Counted from the stretch's first letter, positions 36,454-46,613 are shown. The stretch is 64,000 bases of DNA from Calothrix sp. 336/3 (GCF_000734895.2 NZ_CP011382.1:5310700-5374699); one strand, 5' to 3'. Translations and numbers: made by a program. The notes: generated from the sequence alone by a model not told the origin.

Positions 36454-37038
36454 ATGTCTCAACCAGGGCAACTGTCACAGGATTTGAAAATAGACAACCC
36501 CCAAGCAAGACAAGATGCAGAGCGAATGCGTGACGTACTGCTCTTGGTGGAAAATTTAACTACTAGAGAAGAGACAAATATTAAGCTGATTATCGACTGT
36601 CTATATGATGTCGGCGCACCACATTTAATCCAGAAAAAATTCCGTTCCACCACCTTGCAAAAAGTTCTACAGATAACAGCGAAAATGTCGAAACCCGCAT
36701 TTCGTATTTTTGCTTGGCGTTGGTTGCAGAAAAATTTACCAGGATTAATTACTAACTGGCTACATCAACAGGTTAAATTTCAAAATATAACCCAAGTAAC
36801 TACAACAGTAGTAGAAGTTAACCCCACAGCAATAGAGACAAGGGAAGAAAAAGAAAACATTCCTTTATCAACTCAAATCAAAGTCTTGAGAGGTTCATTA
36901 ATTTGTGTAACTGCTGTACTCGGTAGCAGTTTACTATGGTTGAGCTATGACTTGACTCTGACGCGATCGCAACTACAAAGTCTGCAACAATCACAGATAC
37001 AGACTGTACACAAATCAATGGTTAACGCCCATCGGTAA
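36454..37038 (+). CDS. Conserved protein with a C-terminal membrane segment
   Basis: A 194-residue protein. The N-terminal 110 residues are helical and charged (RQDAERMRDVLLLVENLTTREETNIKLIID, then GAPHLIQKKFR). The segment ALQKVL...AFRIFAWRWLQKNLPGLITNWL is amphipathic. A hydrophobic helix at about 148-170 (LICVTAVLGSSLLWLSYDLTL) is likely a membrane anchor, with a short tail. I do not recognise the family. It converges on the small minus-strand genes at 37046 with only 7 bases between, so neither side has room for a terminator. Confidence 0.65.
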   Translation: MSQPGQLSQDLKIDNPQARQDAERMRDVLLLVENLTTREETNIKLIIDCLYDVGAPHLIQKKFRSTTLQKVLQITAKMSKPAFRIFAWRWLQKNLPGLITNWLHQQVKFQNITQVTTTVVEVNPTAIETREEKENIPLSTQIKVLRGSLICVTAVLGSSLLWLSYDLTLTRSQLQSLQQSQIQTVHKSMVNAHR

Positions 37039-37045
37039 TTAATAC

Positions 37046-37297
37046 CTAGAACGAAGTATTACGAGAAATATGGGGAATTGTGATATCGGAATAACCTGGC
37101 TGGATAATAATAAATCTATCAACACCGATATCCAAGTTAGCGATCGCTGTGGCATTTTTAAGTATTGCCTCTCTTCTCCCCGGTGTCTGGCAATGAATAT
37201 AAATCGTTCGGCTAGAAGGTTCAAAACTTAAATGACATACTCCCCACCAAGGAAATGTCCAAGCAAAAAACTCTGCTAGCGCTTGCAAATAAGTCAT
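37046..37297 (-). CDS. Small protein of unknown function, downstream of DUF1830
   Basis: An 83-residue protein with no signal peptide. Its middle part is rich in hydrophobic beta-like stretches (TIYIHCQTPGRR, IANLDIGVDRFIIIQPGYSDI) and it starts with an aromatic amphipathic helix (YLQALAEFFAWTFPWWGV). The start lies 2 bases after the stop of the DUF1830 gene, which implies translational coupling and a shared role. I do not recognise a family. Confidence 0.65.
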   Translation of the reverse strand: MTYLQALAEFFAWTFPWWGVCHLSFEPSSRTIYIHCQTPGRREAILKNATAIANLDIGVDRFIIIQPGYSDITIPHISRNTSF

Positions 37298-37299
37298 CC

Positions 37300-37572
37300 C
37301 TACTCACCCTTTTCTTTATACGTTTCAACTTGAAGAGTCTTAACTGAAAGCTTGTCAGATAGCATCGCCGTGGGCGGAGAACTAGCATATACCTCTAATT
37401 CTGCTTCTATTGACGCAGTAAACATTATCCGTTGCCCAGGGAAAACCACCCTTTCCCAATAGCAGTCGGAAATATTCGCAATGCGTACCACTTGAAGCTG
37501 TTGCGTCCAATTAACGTAATAACAGAGAACCGGACTAGAATTTTGTTCTTGGGGAGTCAGTAATTGATTCAT
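37300..37572 (-). CDS. DUF1830 family protein
   Basis: A 90-residue protein. The sequence VLCYYVNWTQQLQVVRIANISDCYWERVVFPGQRIMFTASIEAELEV matches the DUF1830 pattern, restricted to cyanobacteria as far as I know. No membrane segment. The function is unknown. It is transcribed with the 83-residue gene that starts 2 bases after its stop codon. Confidence 0.85.
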   Translation of the reverse strand: MNQLLTPQEQNSSPVLCYYVNWTQQLQVVRIANISDCYWERVVFPGQRIMFTASIEAELEVYASSPPTAMLSDKLSVKTLQVETYKEKGE

Positions 37573-38384
37573 AAAGGTGTTTTTCTCCCAAAATAAAGCG
37601 CCATTCTCGATACAAACGAGTTGACGCTTTATTTCAGGCTGCCGATTAGGGCTTTATATTCAGGGTCTTTATATTAGCTGACCCCGTTTAGATTAATAAA
37701 GGTTAACATCTATTTAGATTTACATCAAAATTATAAGAAACGCTAAAACTTAAGGTTTTCTTCAGATTTGAGATATATGATAGTAACTATCAGATGTTTC
37801 GCAATAACTAACAATACCGATGATGCCTCAGTCTACGACTGGGGCTTTTTTTTGAGGCAGGAAATATCGTTTTTTTCCCCGAAGGGAGTACAGTTATAAA
37901 AACTCATGGAGTAAGCACATATACTTTGTGACTCCAAGTTTTACTAGCCCAACATTAATAGTTTGCCTTGATTTTTCCTACCTAATACTTATTCTTAACT
38001 TTTTCTTAAGTCTGTACAAATATTCATAAACATAACAATTAGACCCATACTTAGAAAGCATGAGTCTAGTTGTGAATCGACAAAATTACCACTCAGTGAG
38101 AAATGGAAACCCAAAGAAACCGATTTTCTCTAGATAATGCCGACTATCTCGTATTATTTATTTGTATCGAACAAATCTTTAGTCCCATCACTCTATATTT
38201 TGAAGGAAAGTATAGAGTATGTCTCGCAATGGGATACCGTTGACAGAAATTATCATAATGTTTACAAACAGACCGAAGCAAATAAGATTTTGCACACAGG
38301 TCAGCAGTTTGGGAATTGGGGATTTATGCCAGCAATTCTACCCAAAGGCTAAAATCAGAGTCTTTTTTTTCAACTTTGGTTGCT
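37573..38384. other. Gene-poor stretch with an orphan terminator
   Basis: An 812-base gap. It contains the terminator at 37825-37853 and a TGATAGT/ACTATCA palindrome near 37778. A short frame from about 38103 (METQRNRFSLDNADYLVLF) and the frames at 38137 and 38219 have no convincing features. The terminator is plus-strand and has no gene before it for about 790 bases, which points to a small RNA. Confidence 0.5.
37825..37853 (+). terminator. Orphan intrinsic terminator
   Basis: GCCTCAG (37825-37831) pairs fully with CTGGGGC (37839-37845, one G-U pair), followed by eight T residues. A competing pairing, GCCTCA with TGAGGC across the T-run, is also possible. The nearest upstream plus-strand gene ends at 37038. 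Confidence 0.75.
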
Positions 38385-38633
38385 TTAATAGCATTCAGCC
38401 ATTCGTGCTTCTGCTAAATCACGTATCAAAGCAGTACGAGCGTGAATATAATCGGTCAGATTATTACTTTCCTCGTTGCTCAGTGCTTTTCTTTGGTCTA
38501 ATTCCTTCAGCAATTGTTTAACTAAATCCGCATCATTGAGCTTGAGAATCAGGCTGCTTTGCATAACTTCAACCACAGACCACAGCTGACGCAAGGTATT
38601 AGCGTCGCCCCCATATACATTAAGTCTGTTCAT
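38385..38633 (-). CDS. Small helical protein of unknown function
   Basis: An 82-residue cytosolic protein, nearly all helix by composition: LRQLWSVVEVMQSSLILKLNDADLVKQLLKELDQRKALSNEESNNLTDYIHARTALIRDLAEARM. It has no cysteine until the end and no membrane segment. I do not recognise a family. It is a lone minus-strand gene, about 160 bases from the hydrolase end at 38793. Confidence 0.65.
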   Translation of the reverse strand: MNRLNVYGGDANTLRQLWSVVEVMQSSLILKLNDADLVKQLLKELDQRKALSNEESNNLTDYIHARTALIRDLAEARMAECY

Positions 38634-38792
38634 AACGGTTTAAATTTAATATTGTTTTTATATTCTACTCCAATATTCTCCAATTTAGTCCTGTTGGTAT
38701 TTAGATATTTGTTAAGTGGCTTCTCAGGAAGGCGAAATGGAGTAGTGGATTTTTTAGGGAGGGCATTTTCTCGCTATTCTTGTGCTTACCTG

Positions 38793-39707
38793 TTACCTTA
38801 CACCCTTGCCATGACGAATCCAAGTTAAAATGGCTTGATTGACTTCTTCTGGGGATTCATCATGGGGACAATGCCCGACATCCTCCAGATACATGATTTG
38901 TAAATTTTTATTGTATTGTGCAAATTGACTGGCAAGGCTGGGTGGAACAAATCTATCCTTGGTACCCCAAATTAACAGCATGGGTACGGAAATGTCCGGT
39001 AGCATGGCTTTGACACCCAGGGAGAAATTTATGCCAATGGTGGCTTTAAATAGGGCACTAAAAGCTCTGGCAGAACCTCTATCTTGGGGAGGGGCTGCTA
39101 AAATATCGATGAGTTCGTCGGTAATGGCTTCAGGGTTTGCGTAGGCGATCGCTGCCCATTTTCGTAATACACCCGGTCGGCGTAACAAGTTAAAAACGGG
39201 CTTTAAAATCAGAGGGGAAGCAACTAGACTTTTAATACCATTAACTACTGGACGTAGGGCGACAGGAATGGCTTCCTGTTCTAAGGATGGATCCGGTAAG
39301 CTCATCATCACTATCCCCTGAACCATTTCAGGATAAGTAGCTGCCACTGCAAGGGAAACCAGGGAACCCAGGGAATTACCAATCAAAATTACTGGTTGGC
39401 GAATAAAAGTTTGCCAAAATTCATAAACCTGCTCCACCCAAAGTTGGATGCTATAGTTGGCAGGAGCTTTTTCCGAAGCCCCAAAACCCAACATATCTAG
39501 GGCATAAACTGTATGAGTTTGTGACAGTACTTCTAAATTGTGTCGCCAATGACCTATGGAAGCGCCAAATCCATGAAGTAAAATTAAAGGCGGAGATTGG
39601 CGATCGCTTTCCACAGCACGCAGATATGTATAACGAGTTTGATAACCCCGCCATAACCAGTCCCTTTGATTACCTACTCTTTGCCGCCAATTAACTAGAT
39701 TATTCAT
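38793..39707 (-). CDS. Alpha/beta hydrolase
   Basis: A 304-residue hydrolase. The oxyanion region is LILLHGFGASIGHWRHN, the nucleophile elbow is ILIGNSLGSLVSLAVA (GNSLG), the acid is likely in LLIWGTKDRFVPP, and the base in EDVGHCPHDESPEEV. No signal peptide. Related cyanobacterial and plastid enzymes act on lipids, pheophytin-like or small ester substrates, but the substrate here is unknown. It is a single gene with about 160 bases to its downstream neighbour. Confidence 0.88.
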   Translation of the reverse strand: MNNLVNWRQRVGNQRDWLWRGYQTRYTYLRAVESDRQSPPLILLHGFGASIGHWRHNLEVLSQTHTVYALDMLGFGASEKAPANYSIQLWVEQVYEFWQTFIRQPVILIGNSLGSLVSLAVAATYPEMVQGIVMMSLPDPSLEQEAIPVALRPVVNGIKSLVASPLILKPVFNLLRRPGVLRKWAAIAYANPEAITDELIDILAAPPQDRGSARAFSALFKATIGINFSLGVKAMLPDISVPMLLIWGTKDRFVPPSLASQFAQYNKNLQIMYLEDVGHCPHDESPEEVNQAILTWIRHGKGVR

Positions 39708-39987
39708 AGAATTTTATTTTTGGAGTCAGTTACCCACTGTTGAGAAAATGTAGGGTTCTGGACAAGATAGTCTTCTATATACAATGTCTGAAGGGAGGTT
39801 TGAATTCTTCCACCTCCAGGGTTAATTCACGACATCCTCAGCCCGATTTATTATCCTAACCATAGACAATTCCTTGATTGAATTGACGAGAATCACCCAA
39901 TATCAGTAATCATATACTAGTCAAGGTCAGTAAAATCATGAAAAAATAATACACGTGTGAGAGTTCTTACCGTGAATTAACGATTCC

Positions 39988-40680
39988 ATGGCGAAAAAAC
40001 TGATGATTTCCTTAGTCAAAGTCTGTTTACCTGGATTAGGGATAGCAGCTTTGATGAATTGCATTCCCAGTTCCGATAACGTCAATGCTGTAGAATTGAA
40101 ATCTCAGCGTTTAGCCACATCTAACCCTTGGTCAACAGCCTCATTTCCTGTAGAAAATTTTCAGGCTTATACATCACCCTTTGGTTATCGACGTTCTGCT
40201 GTTGGTGGTGATGGTTGGGAATTTCACAATGGCTTAGATATTGCCGCTCCCATGGGTAGTTATATTCGTAACTGGTGGGGGGGTACAGTAGTTAAAGTTG
40301 GCGATCGCACTGCCTGCGGAACCCACGTAATTATTAAATCTGGGAACTGGCAACATTCCTACTGTCATATGCAGGGACAGGTGGGAACTGCTTCTGGGCG
40401 GCGTTACATGATAGACCGTCCCGGTGGTCTGGTAATCTGGGAAGGGCAATATATGCCCCCAGGTGTACGTATTGGACGTGTTGGAATGACCGGACGCACC
40501 ACGGGACCCCATCTACATTGGACACTTAGATACAGTGGAAACTACGTAGACCCAGCTTTAGTATTGCGAGAGATGTTTTCCCAACAGAAAATATCCACTA
40601 GTAATCGCAACTATTCTGTTCAACCACAAAGACAGGTAACTATCGAAGAATCTAAATATATCAAGGATTCCGGATATTAG
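39988..40680 (+). CDS. M23 family metallopeptidase (LytM type), exported
   Basis: A 230-residue cell-wall peptidase. An N-terminal hydrophobic segment (VCLPGLGIAALMNCI) is a signal peptide, perhaps of the lipoprotein type. The catalytic part has GWEFHNGLDIAAPMGSYI, with the HxxxD zinc ligands, and GPHLHWTLRYSGNYVDP, with the HxH ligands. It probably cleaves peptidoglycan crosslinks. It lies divergent from the hydrolase gene at 38793 and converges on ftsH. Confidence 0.9.
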   Translation: MAKKLMISLVKVCLPGLGIAALMNCIPSSDNVNAVELKSQRLATSNPWSTASFPVENFQAYTSPFGYRRSAVGGDGWEFHNGLDIAAPMGSYIRNWWGGTVVKVGDRTACGTHVIIKSGNWQHSYCHMQGQVGTASGRRYMIDRPGGLVIWEGQYMPPGVRIGRVGMTGRTTGPHLHWTLRYSGNYVDPALVLREMFSQQKISTSNRNYSVQPQRQVTIEESKYIKDSGY

Positions 40681-40736
40681 GGTCATGGGCAAGGGTAGGG
40701 TATTTTTTACCGATTACCCATTACCCATGAGCATTT

Positions 40737-42638
40737 CTAACTTGACGCAGCTAACTGCTTTTCTGGGAGTTGGGTATACTCAGAGACGATTTCTCGGAAT
40801 TGCTCCCCTTCTATAGTTTCCTGCTCGATGAGTAAATCAACCAAGCGATCAACTAGAGAGCGATTCTCGCGGATAATGCGTCTTGCTTCTTCGTAGGAAT
40901 TAATGGCAATTTCCCGGACTTTGCGGTCAATTTTTACAGCCATTTCTTCTGAATATTCCGAGCGATTCATCCAATCTCTACCTAAAAAGACATCACTACC
41001 CTGCCCTTCCAAAGCAACTAAACCCAGGTCAGTCATTCCATACATTGTCACCATTTTGCGAGCCAGATTCGCTACAGCTTTTAAGTCACCGCTCGCACCA
41101 CCTGTGACTTCCGGTTCTCCAAACACTTCCACTTCGGCAGCTTTCCCGCCTAAGGTCATGGTGATATTATCCTGTAACCAAGCACGGGTATAAAGACCAC
41201 TATCAATCATTTCCTCATTGTAAATTTGCTGGGAGAACCCACCAATACCACCGGAGCGGGGAATGATAGTCACTTTATTTAAAGGATCGGAATGCTTTAG
41301 TAAGGTTGCCAGCAGTGCGTGTCCAATTTCATGGTAGGCAATTAGACGCTTCTTCTTACTATCCAGTAAAGGATTGAGAGTTAAACCAATAGTTAGGCGA
41401 TCGATAGCATCATCAATTTCTAATTGAGTGACTGCCTCTTTGCGACGACGTGCGGTTAAGATAGCTGCCTCATTTAATAAATTGGCTAAGTCTGCACCAG
41501 TAAAACCAGGAGTCCGACGGGCAACGACTTCCAGGGAAACGCTGGGGTCGATTTTTTTGTTGCGAGCATGGACTTGGAGAATTGATAATCGTCCCTTGCG
41601 GTCGGGTGCATCAACTATTACCTGTCTGTCGAAACGACCGGGGCGTAGAAGGGCTGCATCTAGGACATCTGGGCGGTTAGTGGCAGCAATAATAATAATT
41701 CCGGTGTTACCTTCAAAACCATCCATCTCCGTAAGTAATTGGTTGAGGGTTTGTTCCCGCTCATCATTACCACCACCAATTCCCGCACCCCGTTGTCTAC
41801 CAACAGCGTCAATTTCATCGATGAAGATTAAACAGGGGGCATTTTCCTTAGCTTTCTTAAACAAGTCACGGACACGGGAAGCACCCACACCCACAAACAT
41901 TTCTACAAACTCGGAACCAGAGATGCTGAAAAATGGAACACCTGCTTCCCCGGCGATCGCCTTCGCAAGTAAGGTTTTACCAGTTCCAGGAGGTCCCACC
42001 AGTAATACACCCTTGGGAATTCTCGCACCCACGGCGGTAAATTTCTCTGGCTGTTTCAAGAAAGTCACTACCTCTTGTAGTTCTTCCTTCGCTTCCTCAA
42101 TTCCAGCCACGTCATCAAACTTCACCCCAGTTTTCGCTTCCATTTGAAAACGCGCTCTGGTTTTACCAAAGCTCATCGCTTGGTTAGAAGCATTGGCGGA
42201 ACGGCGCAAGAATAGTAACATCAAAGCGACTAAGGGCAGAATCCACATCAAGTTAATTAGCAAGCTCACTGCTGCTCTGCTATTAGCTGAGGAAACCTCC
42301 GCAAAGTCCACCTTATTGTCTCTGAGCTGATTGATTAACTCGTTGTTCTGCTCCAGCAACCTGACTTGCAGAGGTGATTCATCTTGCTTCTTATTCTTGA
42401 GATAAACCTTAGCTACCTGCTCTGTTTCATCTAATTCCACCTTTTGGACTTGGTCTTTTTTGATTTTTTGAATTAGCTCACCATAACTGAGGGTATTGCG
42501 CTCTGCTTTCTGAGCAAATACTGGAGTTTCCCCCAATGGCAGCATAACTAAACTCGCAGCTAAAGCACTAGTCAAGGCTAGACGCTTCGGCGAGGATAAA
42601 TTTTTGTGCTTTACTTTTGTTTCATAATTTTTCATCAT
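40737..42638 (-). CDS. ftsH: ATP-dependent zinc metalloprotease FtsH
   Basis: A 633-residue membrane AAA+ protease. Membrane segments lie at about 20-42 and 124-145. The AAA domain has Walker A GPPGTGKT (215-222), Walker B LIFIDEID (270-277) and the SRH region ([18 protein letters not shown]). The zinc site is HEIGH (436-440), the form seen in many cyanobacterial FtsH paralogues, with the third ligand later. It degrades damaged membrane proteins, notably photosystem II D1 in thylakoids for some paralogues. Which of the cyanobacterial FtsH types this is cannot be decided from sequence reading alone. Confidence 0.96.
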   Translation of the reverse strand: MMKNYETKVKHKNLSSPKRLALTSALAASLVMLPLGETPVFAQKAERNTLSYGELIQKIKKDQVQKVELDETEQVAKVYLKNKKQDESPLQVRLLEQNNELINQLRDNKVDFAEVSSANSRAAVSLLINLMWILPLVALMLLFLRRSANASNQAMSFGKTRARFQMEAKTGVKFDDVAGIEEAKEELQEVVTFLKQPEKFTAVGARIPKGVLLVGPPGTGKTLLAKAIAGEAGVPFFSISGSEFVEMFVGVGASRVRDLFKKAKENAPCLIFIDEIDAVGRQRGAGIGGGNDEREQTLNQLLTEMDGFEGNTGIIIIAATNRPDVLDAALLRPGRFDRQVIVDAPDRKGRLSILQVHARNKKIDPSVSLEVVARRTPGFTGADLANLLNEAAILTARRRKEAVTQLEIDDAIDRLTIGLTLNPLLDSKKKRLIAYHEIGHALLATLLKHSDPLNKVTIIPRSGGIGGFSQQIYNEEMIDSGLYTRAWLQDNITMTLGGKAAEVEVFGEPEVTGGASGDLKAVANLARKMVTMYGMTDLGLVALEGQGSDVFLGRDWMNRSEYSEEMAVKIDRKVREIAINSYEEARRIIRENRSLVDRLVDLLIEQETIEGEQFREIVSEYTQLPEKQLAASS

Positions 42639-42912
42639 AATTATCCTTAATCTGCTGCCATCAGATGAGCGCTCACTTTATATAGCTAAATTCCTAGCAG
42701 AATTTGCAATTACCTTTCTCAATCTAGTGTAGCTCTCACAAAAACGATTCCCAACTTTTTATCAGTAAGGATAGTTCAACAGTACATAAGTGAAATAAGT
42801 TTCCTGAGTCTTCCATGAAAAATTTCTTCCCCTAGGGAAATATGGCAAAGCATGACGATAATCGCTATACTAATCATAATCGTAATGACTTCGCTTTTAG
42901 GGAAATTGAATT

Positions 42913-43458
42913 ATGGTGAAAATAGTAGGTATTGCGGGTAGTTTAAGGACAGGTTCCTATAGCCAGATGGCTTTAGAGTTAGCCGCACAAAGAGTCAGAG
43001 CATTGGGTGCAGAGGTAGAAATTTTAGATTTAAGACAAATGCAGCTACCTTTTTGTGATGGGGGAGATAGTTATCCTGATTACCCTGATGTGAAACGGTT
43101 GCAAGATACGGTGAGTGCTGCTGATGGACTGATTTTAGCAACACCAGAGTACCACGGTAGTATCAGTGGTGTGTTGAAAAATACCTTAGATTTGATGAGT
43201 TTTGAGCAACTGTCAGGTAAAGTTGCAGGAATGATTAGCATTTTGGGTGGGCAATCCAACAGTAACGCTTTGAACGATCTCCGGGTGATTCTCAGATGGA
43301 CTCACACCTGGAGTATCCTAGAGCAGGTAGCAATTGGGCAAGCTTGGAAAGCTTTTAGTCCAGAGGGTAAGTTAGTAGATGAGAAGCTATCTCAAAGATT
43401 TGACCAATTTGCCCAAAGTTTAGTGGATAACACTCAAAAGCTGCGGGGTGTTAATTGA
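42913..43458 (+). CDS. NADPH-dependent FMN reductase
   Basis: A 181-residue flavodoxin-like oxidoreductase. The phosphate-binding loop is GSLRTGSYSQMA (about 8-19), and the FMN-contact segment is ATPEYHGSISGVLKNTLDLM (about 76-95). The length and motifs match NAD(P)H:FMN reductases and azoreductase-like proteins. It should reduce FMN, quinones or metals. The likely promoter region before it (42839-42912) is AT-rich with near-palindromic ATAATCG and TAATCAT words, but I could not match it to a known operator. Confidence 0.85.
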   Translation: MVKIVGIAGSLRTGSYSQMALELAAQRVRALGAEVEILDLRQMQLPFCDGGDSYPDYPDVKRLQDTVSAADGLILATPEYHGSISGVLKNTLDLMSFEQLSGKVAGMISILGGQSNSNALNDLRVILRWTHTWSILEQVAIGQAWKAFSPEGKLVDEKLSQRFDQFAQSLVDNTQKLRGVN

Positions 43459-43621
43459 TAGGGGGAGTAGGGGTAAGGGAAAAAGATTGCGTTTTCTCTT
43501 TCCCTGTTAGCAATTAACTGTCAACCATTACCCAGTAACATCACTTCTCTAGACAGATACTAGTGATTGTGGAATTCTGTCAAAATCTGAGTAATTGGCT
43601 TGGGTATGTAGAGGTGGCAAG

Positions 43622-44551
43622 ATGAAAGATGAAGAGGTGAGAATTGTTTCCTTGATTCCCAGTGCGACGGAAATTTTAGCAATTTTGGGTTTGACTGATG
43701 CGATTGTTGGGCGATCGCATGAATGTGATTATCCAGCAGAAATTCATAACCGTCCAATTTGCACCCAAGCACGTTTAAATACGAATGCTAGTAGTGGTGA
43801 AATTAATCAGCAGTTAAATAAATTTATCCAATCTGCTTTAAGTATTTATCAAGTCAAAACAGATGTTTTAGAGGAATTACAACCTACCCATATTTTGACC
43901 CAAGACCAATGTGATGTTTGTGCTGTCAGTTTTGGTGAGGTCGAAAAAGCTGTTGCTACCCTGACAAAATCATCGCCAAAAATCATTTCCTTACAACCTA
44001 ATTTGTTGCAAGATGTGTGGGCAGATATTGAGAAGATTGCCAATATTTTTGGTGTAGACTCACTGCAAGTATTAGAAAATTTAGAAGCACGAGTACAAAT
44101 TATTGCTCGGAGAACCAAAGGCTTAAGGGAGACGGAAAAATTACCTACCGTTGCCTGCATTGAGTGGATAGAACCTCTAATGGCTGCTGCAAACTGGATT
44201 CCAGAATTAGTAACTCAAGCCGGAGGACAGCCACTATTTACGATGACAGGTCAACCATCCCCTAACCTCTCCTGGGAAACACTGGTAGCAAGTAATCCAG
44301 ATGTAGTAATTTTTATGCCCTGCGGGTTTGATTTACAGCGTACTCGTCAAGAAACAGAATTAATCACCCATCTTCCAGAGTGGAAAAATTTACACGCAAC
44401 TCAAACAGGTAGGGTTTATATTACCGATGGTAACGCTTACTTTAATCGTCCTGGACCACGATTAGCTGATTCCATAGAGATTTTGGCAGAAATTCTCCAT
44501 CCAGAAATTTTTGCCTATGGTTATAAGCAGAAAGCTTGGGAAATTCTGTAA
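43622..44551 (+). CDS. BtuF-like substrate-binding protein (cobalamin-type)
   Basis: About 309 residues from the ATG at 43622, with AGAGGTGG just upstream; a TTG at 43595 is less likely. The start RIVSLIPSATEILAILGLTDAIVGRSHECDYP and the end EWKNLHATQTGRVYITDGNAYFNRPGPRLADS match the type III periplasmic binding protein fold of cobalamin and siderophore ABC systems. There is no signal peptide at this start, so it may be cytoplasmic, as in many cyanobacterial members. No permease or ATPase gene is adjacent, and no cobalamin riboswitch was recognised. Confidence 0.82.
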   Translation: MKDEEVRIVSLIPSATEILAILGLTDAIVGRSHECDYPAEIHNRPICTQARLNTNASSGEINQQLNKFIQSALSIYQVKTDVLEELQPTHILTQDQCDVCAVSFGEVEKAVATLTKSSPKIISLQPNLLQDVWADIEKIANIFGVDSLQVLENLEARVQIIARRTKGLRETEKLPTVACIEWIEPLMAAANWIPELVTQAGGQPLFTMTGQPSPNLSWETLVASNPDVVIFMPCGFDLQRTRQETELITHLPEWKNLHATQTGRVYITDGNAYFNRPGPRLADSIEILAEILHPEIFAYGYKQKAWEIL

Positions 44552-44875
44552 AAACATCGAGAATCGAAAGCAAAAATCCCCTGGAATATTAATGAGAACG
44601 TGAGTTCGATGAGTTATGCAGCCTGAAACTCTTATCCGGTATTATGTGTGATAACCAAGAGTTTCTAGAAAGCTTTGAGTTTATTGAGAATAGAATCAGT
44701 AACCCTTGAATTTGCGAATTATTGACTTGTTTCTCAACTTAATGATTGAGGCAGTCTTTGAGCATGTCCAAAACCATTGATTCACAAGCTTTATCGCGTT
44801 TGAAATCCATCGAACTCACGTTAATGAGAAATATCCTCTACAATTTTCTCAGTGATAATTGAATAACTAGAAGTT
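44552..44875. other. Intergenic stretch with no recognised feature
   Basis: A 324-base gap between the BtuF-like gene and the TIGR04282 gene. I see no gene, terminator with a clear stem, or repeat in it. Confidence 0.5.
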
Positions 44876-45520
44876 GTGCTGTATTCAGAAAAGATTTTTC
44901 CAAAACACTTAGTTATTTTTACCCGTTATCCGGAACCAGGAAAAACCAAAACTCGGATGATATCAGCTCTGGGAGCAGAGGGAGCAGCAGCTTTGCAACG
45001 GGAAATGACGGAATATACCCTATCCCAGGGGAGAGAACTACGTAAATCTGGAGATGTATCTTTAGAAATCAGGTTTGTAGGTGGAAATCAGGAATTAATG
45101 CAAACTTGGTTAGGGGATGATTTGCTTTACTCTCCCCAAGGTGAGGGGGATTTGGGGGAGAAAATGTGGCGATCGCTCTGGCAAAGTTTTCACCATGGAG
45201 CCACACAAGTCATTATCATTGGTACCGATTGTCCAGAATTAGATAGTTCTCTACTCCACACAGCCTTTAGCCAACAGAATCCAGAATGGGACTTACTTCT
45301 AGGTGCAGCACTGGATGGAGGTTATTACTTAATTGGTTTACACAAACCCATACCAGAATTATTTATTAACATAGACTGGGGAACTTCCCAAGTGCTAGCT
45401 CAAACTGTGGCGATCGCCAAACAGCAAAATCTGCAAATTCACTATTTACCCACCCTCAGAGATATTGATCGTCCGGAAGATTTAGCAATCTGGAGAAAAC
45501 AGAGAAACTTTCACCGATAA
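44876..45520 (+). CDS. TIGR04282 family glycosyltransferase (DUF2064)
   Basis: A 214-residue nucleotidyl/glycosyltransferase-like protein starting at GTG 44876. The family signature is LVIFTRYPEPGKTKTRM near the start, then VIIIGTDCPELDSSLLHTAF and LLGAALDGGYYLIGL, the GT-A fold residues for nucleotide and metal. Members have been proposed to act in arsenosugar synthesis in some bacteria, though the real role is unsettled. It precedes an HpsJ-like and a GT2 glycosyltransferase gene on the same strand, with gaps of 256 and 148 bases, which may link it to surface glycans. Confidence 0.85.
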   Translation: MLYSEKIFPKHLVIFTRYPEPGKTKTRMISALGAEGAAALQREMTEYTLSQGRELRKSGDVSLEIRFVGGNQELMQTWLGDDLLYSPQGEGDLGEKMWRSLWQSFHHGATQVIIIGTDCPELDSSLLHTAFSQQNPEWDLLLGAALDGGYYLIGLHKPIPELFINIDWGTSQVLAQTVAIAKQQNLQIHYLPTLRDIDRPEDLAIWRKQRNFHR

Positions 45521-45776
45521 TTTTCAGAGGAACCCTTACGTATATGCCCATCTCTAGCTAAACTAGTAGCCGCAAACACGAGGATTCTCTGAAGACATAG
45601 TCAAATACAGATGCTAGCTTGGTATAGTTTACAACTTAGGACTCTCAATTACTAAATTAAATATCACAGGGACATTGAGGTTGTAAATCACAGGTAGCAT
45701 CATGGGAACAATATGGAAACATTCCATTAACTTGAACATAGAACAACCTCCCTGATTAACTACGAGAAGATAAATT

Positions 45777-46613
45777 ATGAATAATCGTTTTGCTGCCAGT
45801 AGTGCTAGTCGCACCTTTAAAGTGGTAGGAACAGTTCTCCTACTATCCTTTGTCCTTGACTTGGTAATTTTGTTAATTGATTTCAAACCCACAGATAAAG
45901 CATCACAAATTGCCCTTGCTTCTAACCTTGTAGAGCGGGGAATTGTTCCTATGGTGGGTTTAGCATTAATGTTTGCTGGTTATTGGGTAGATACCACCGA
46001 TGATAGTCGTTCATCAGGTATTGATTTACGTTTTCCTGCCTTGATTCTATCCAGCATTTTAGGGTTGATGTTTTTCGTCATCGCTCCCATTCATACAACG
46101 AATGTGATTGCTCAGAAAAACCAGAATTTAGAACAAATTCGCAAAGACGCGGAGCAAGCAGAAACTGCACTCACGAACCAAGTGAATCAAGTCAAAGCTC
46201 AATTGAACAGTAATGAGCAAGTCAAAGCAGAGTTAGAAAAGCAAAAAACCCAAGTCAAAACACAATTTTCCGAATTGTTGAAGGATGAAGAACGTTACAA
46301 ACAAGCCTTAAGCAATCCTAACTTGCCACAAACACAAAAAGATTTACTCAAGAAATTTAAAGCTAATCCCCAAGAATTAGATAAATACATAGCTCAACAA
46401 AGTGACCCCGAACAGTTAGCCAATCAACGTTTAAGCCAAATTCGTACCCGCAAAGAGGAGCTAGAAAAACAAGCTGAAAGTAGCTTAAGACCTGGAATGC
46501 GAATTGCTTTAAGTAGTTGGTTGTTGTCCATTGGTTACGTTATTATTGGTTGGAGCGGATTAAAGAATATGGGTGCTCTCAAAGGTAGTATCAAGAAAGC
46601 TACTGCTAGATAA
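45777..46613 (+). CDS. HpsJ-like protein (hormogonium polysaccharide type)
   Basis: A 278-residue membrane protein. Membrane segments lie at about 15-36, 50-66 and 85-106, followed by a long coiled coil (about 110-240, rich in K, E, Q and N, for example EQVKAELEKQKTQVKTQFSELLKDEERYK), then a last segment at about 246-266. The early RTFKVVGTVLLLSFVLDLVILLI and ERGIVPMVGLALMFAGYWV resemble HpsJ, a protein of the hormogonium polysaccharide locus in Nostocales. The other hps genes are not here. The identification is by pattern memory. Confidence 0.7.
   Translation: MNNRFAASSASRTFKVVGTVLLLSFVLDLVILLIDFKPTDKASQIALASNLVERGIVPMVGLALMFAGYWVDTTDDSRSSGIDLRFPALILSSILGLMFFVIAPIHTTNVIAQKNQNLEQIRKDAEQAETALTNQVNQVKAQLNSNEQVKAELEKQKTQVKTQFSELLKDEERYKQALSNPNLPQTQKDLLKKFKANPQELDKYIAQQSDPEQLANQRLSQIRTRKEELEKQAESSLRPGMRIALSSWLLSIGYVIIGWSGLKNMGALKGSIKKATAR

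Noticed and set aside
38137-38521. Overlapping plus-strand frames opposite and before the 82-residue gene at 38385
   Set aside because: They overlap each other in different frames and lack domains or good starts.
41428-42147. A 239-residue plus-strand frame antisense to ftsH
   Set aside because: It covers the most conserved part of FtsH, and its composition (many S, T, R and P) is that of an antisense reading.
43459-43621. A cobalamin riboswitch before the BtuF-like gene
   Set aside because: I saw none of the expected conserved blocks in this short leader.
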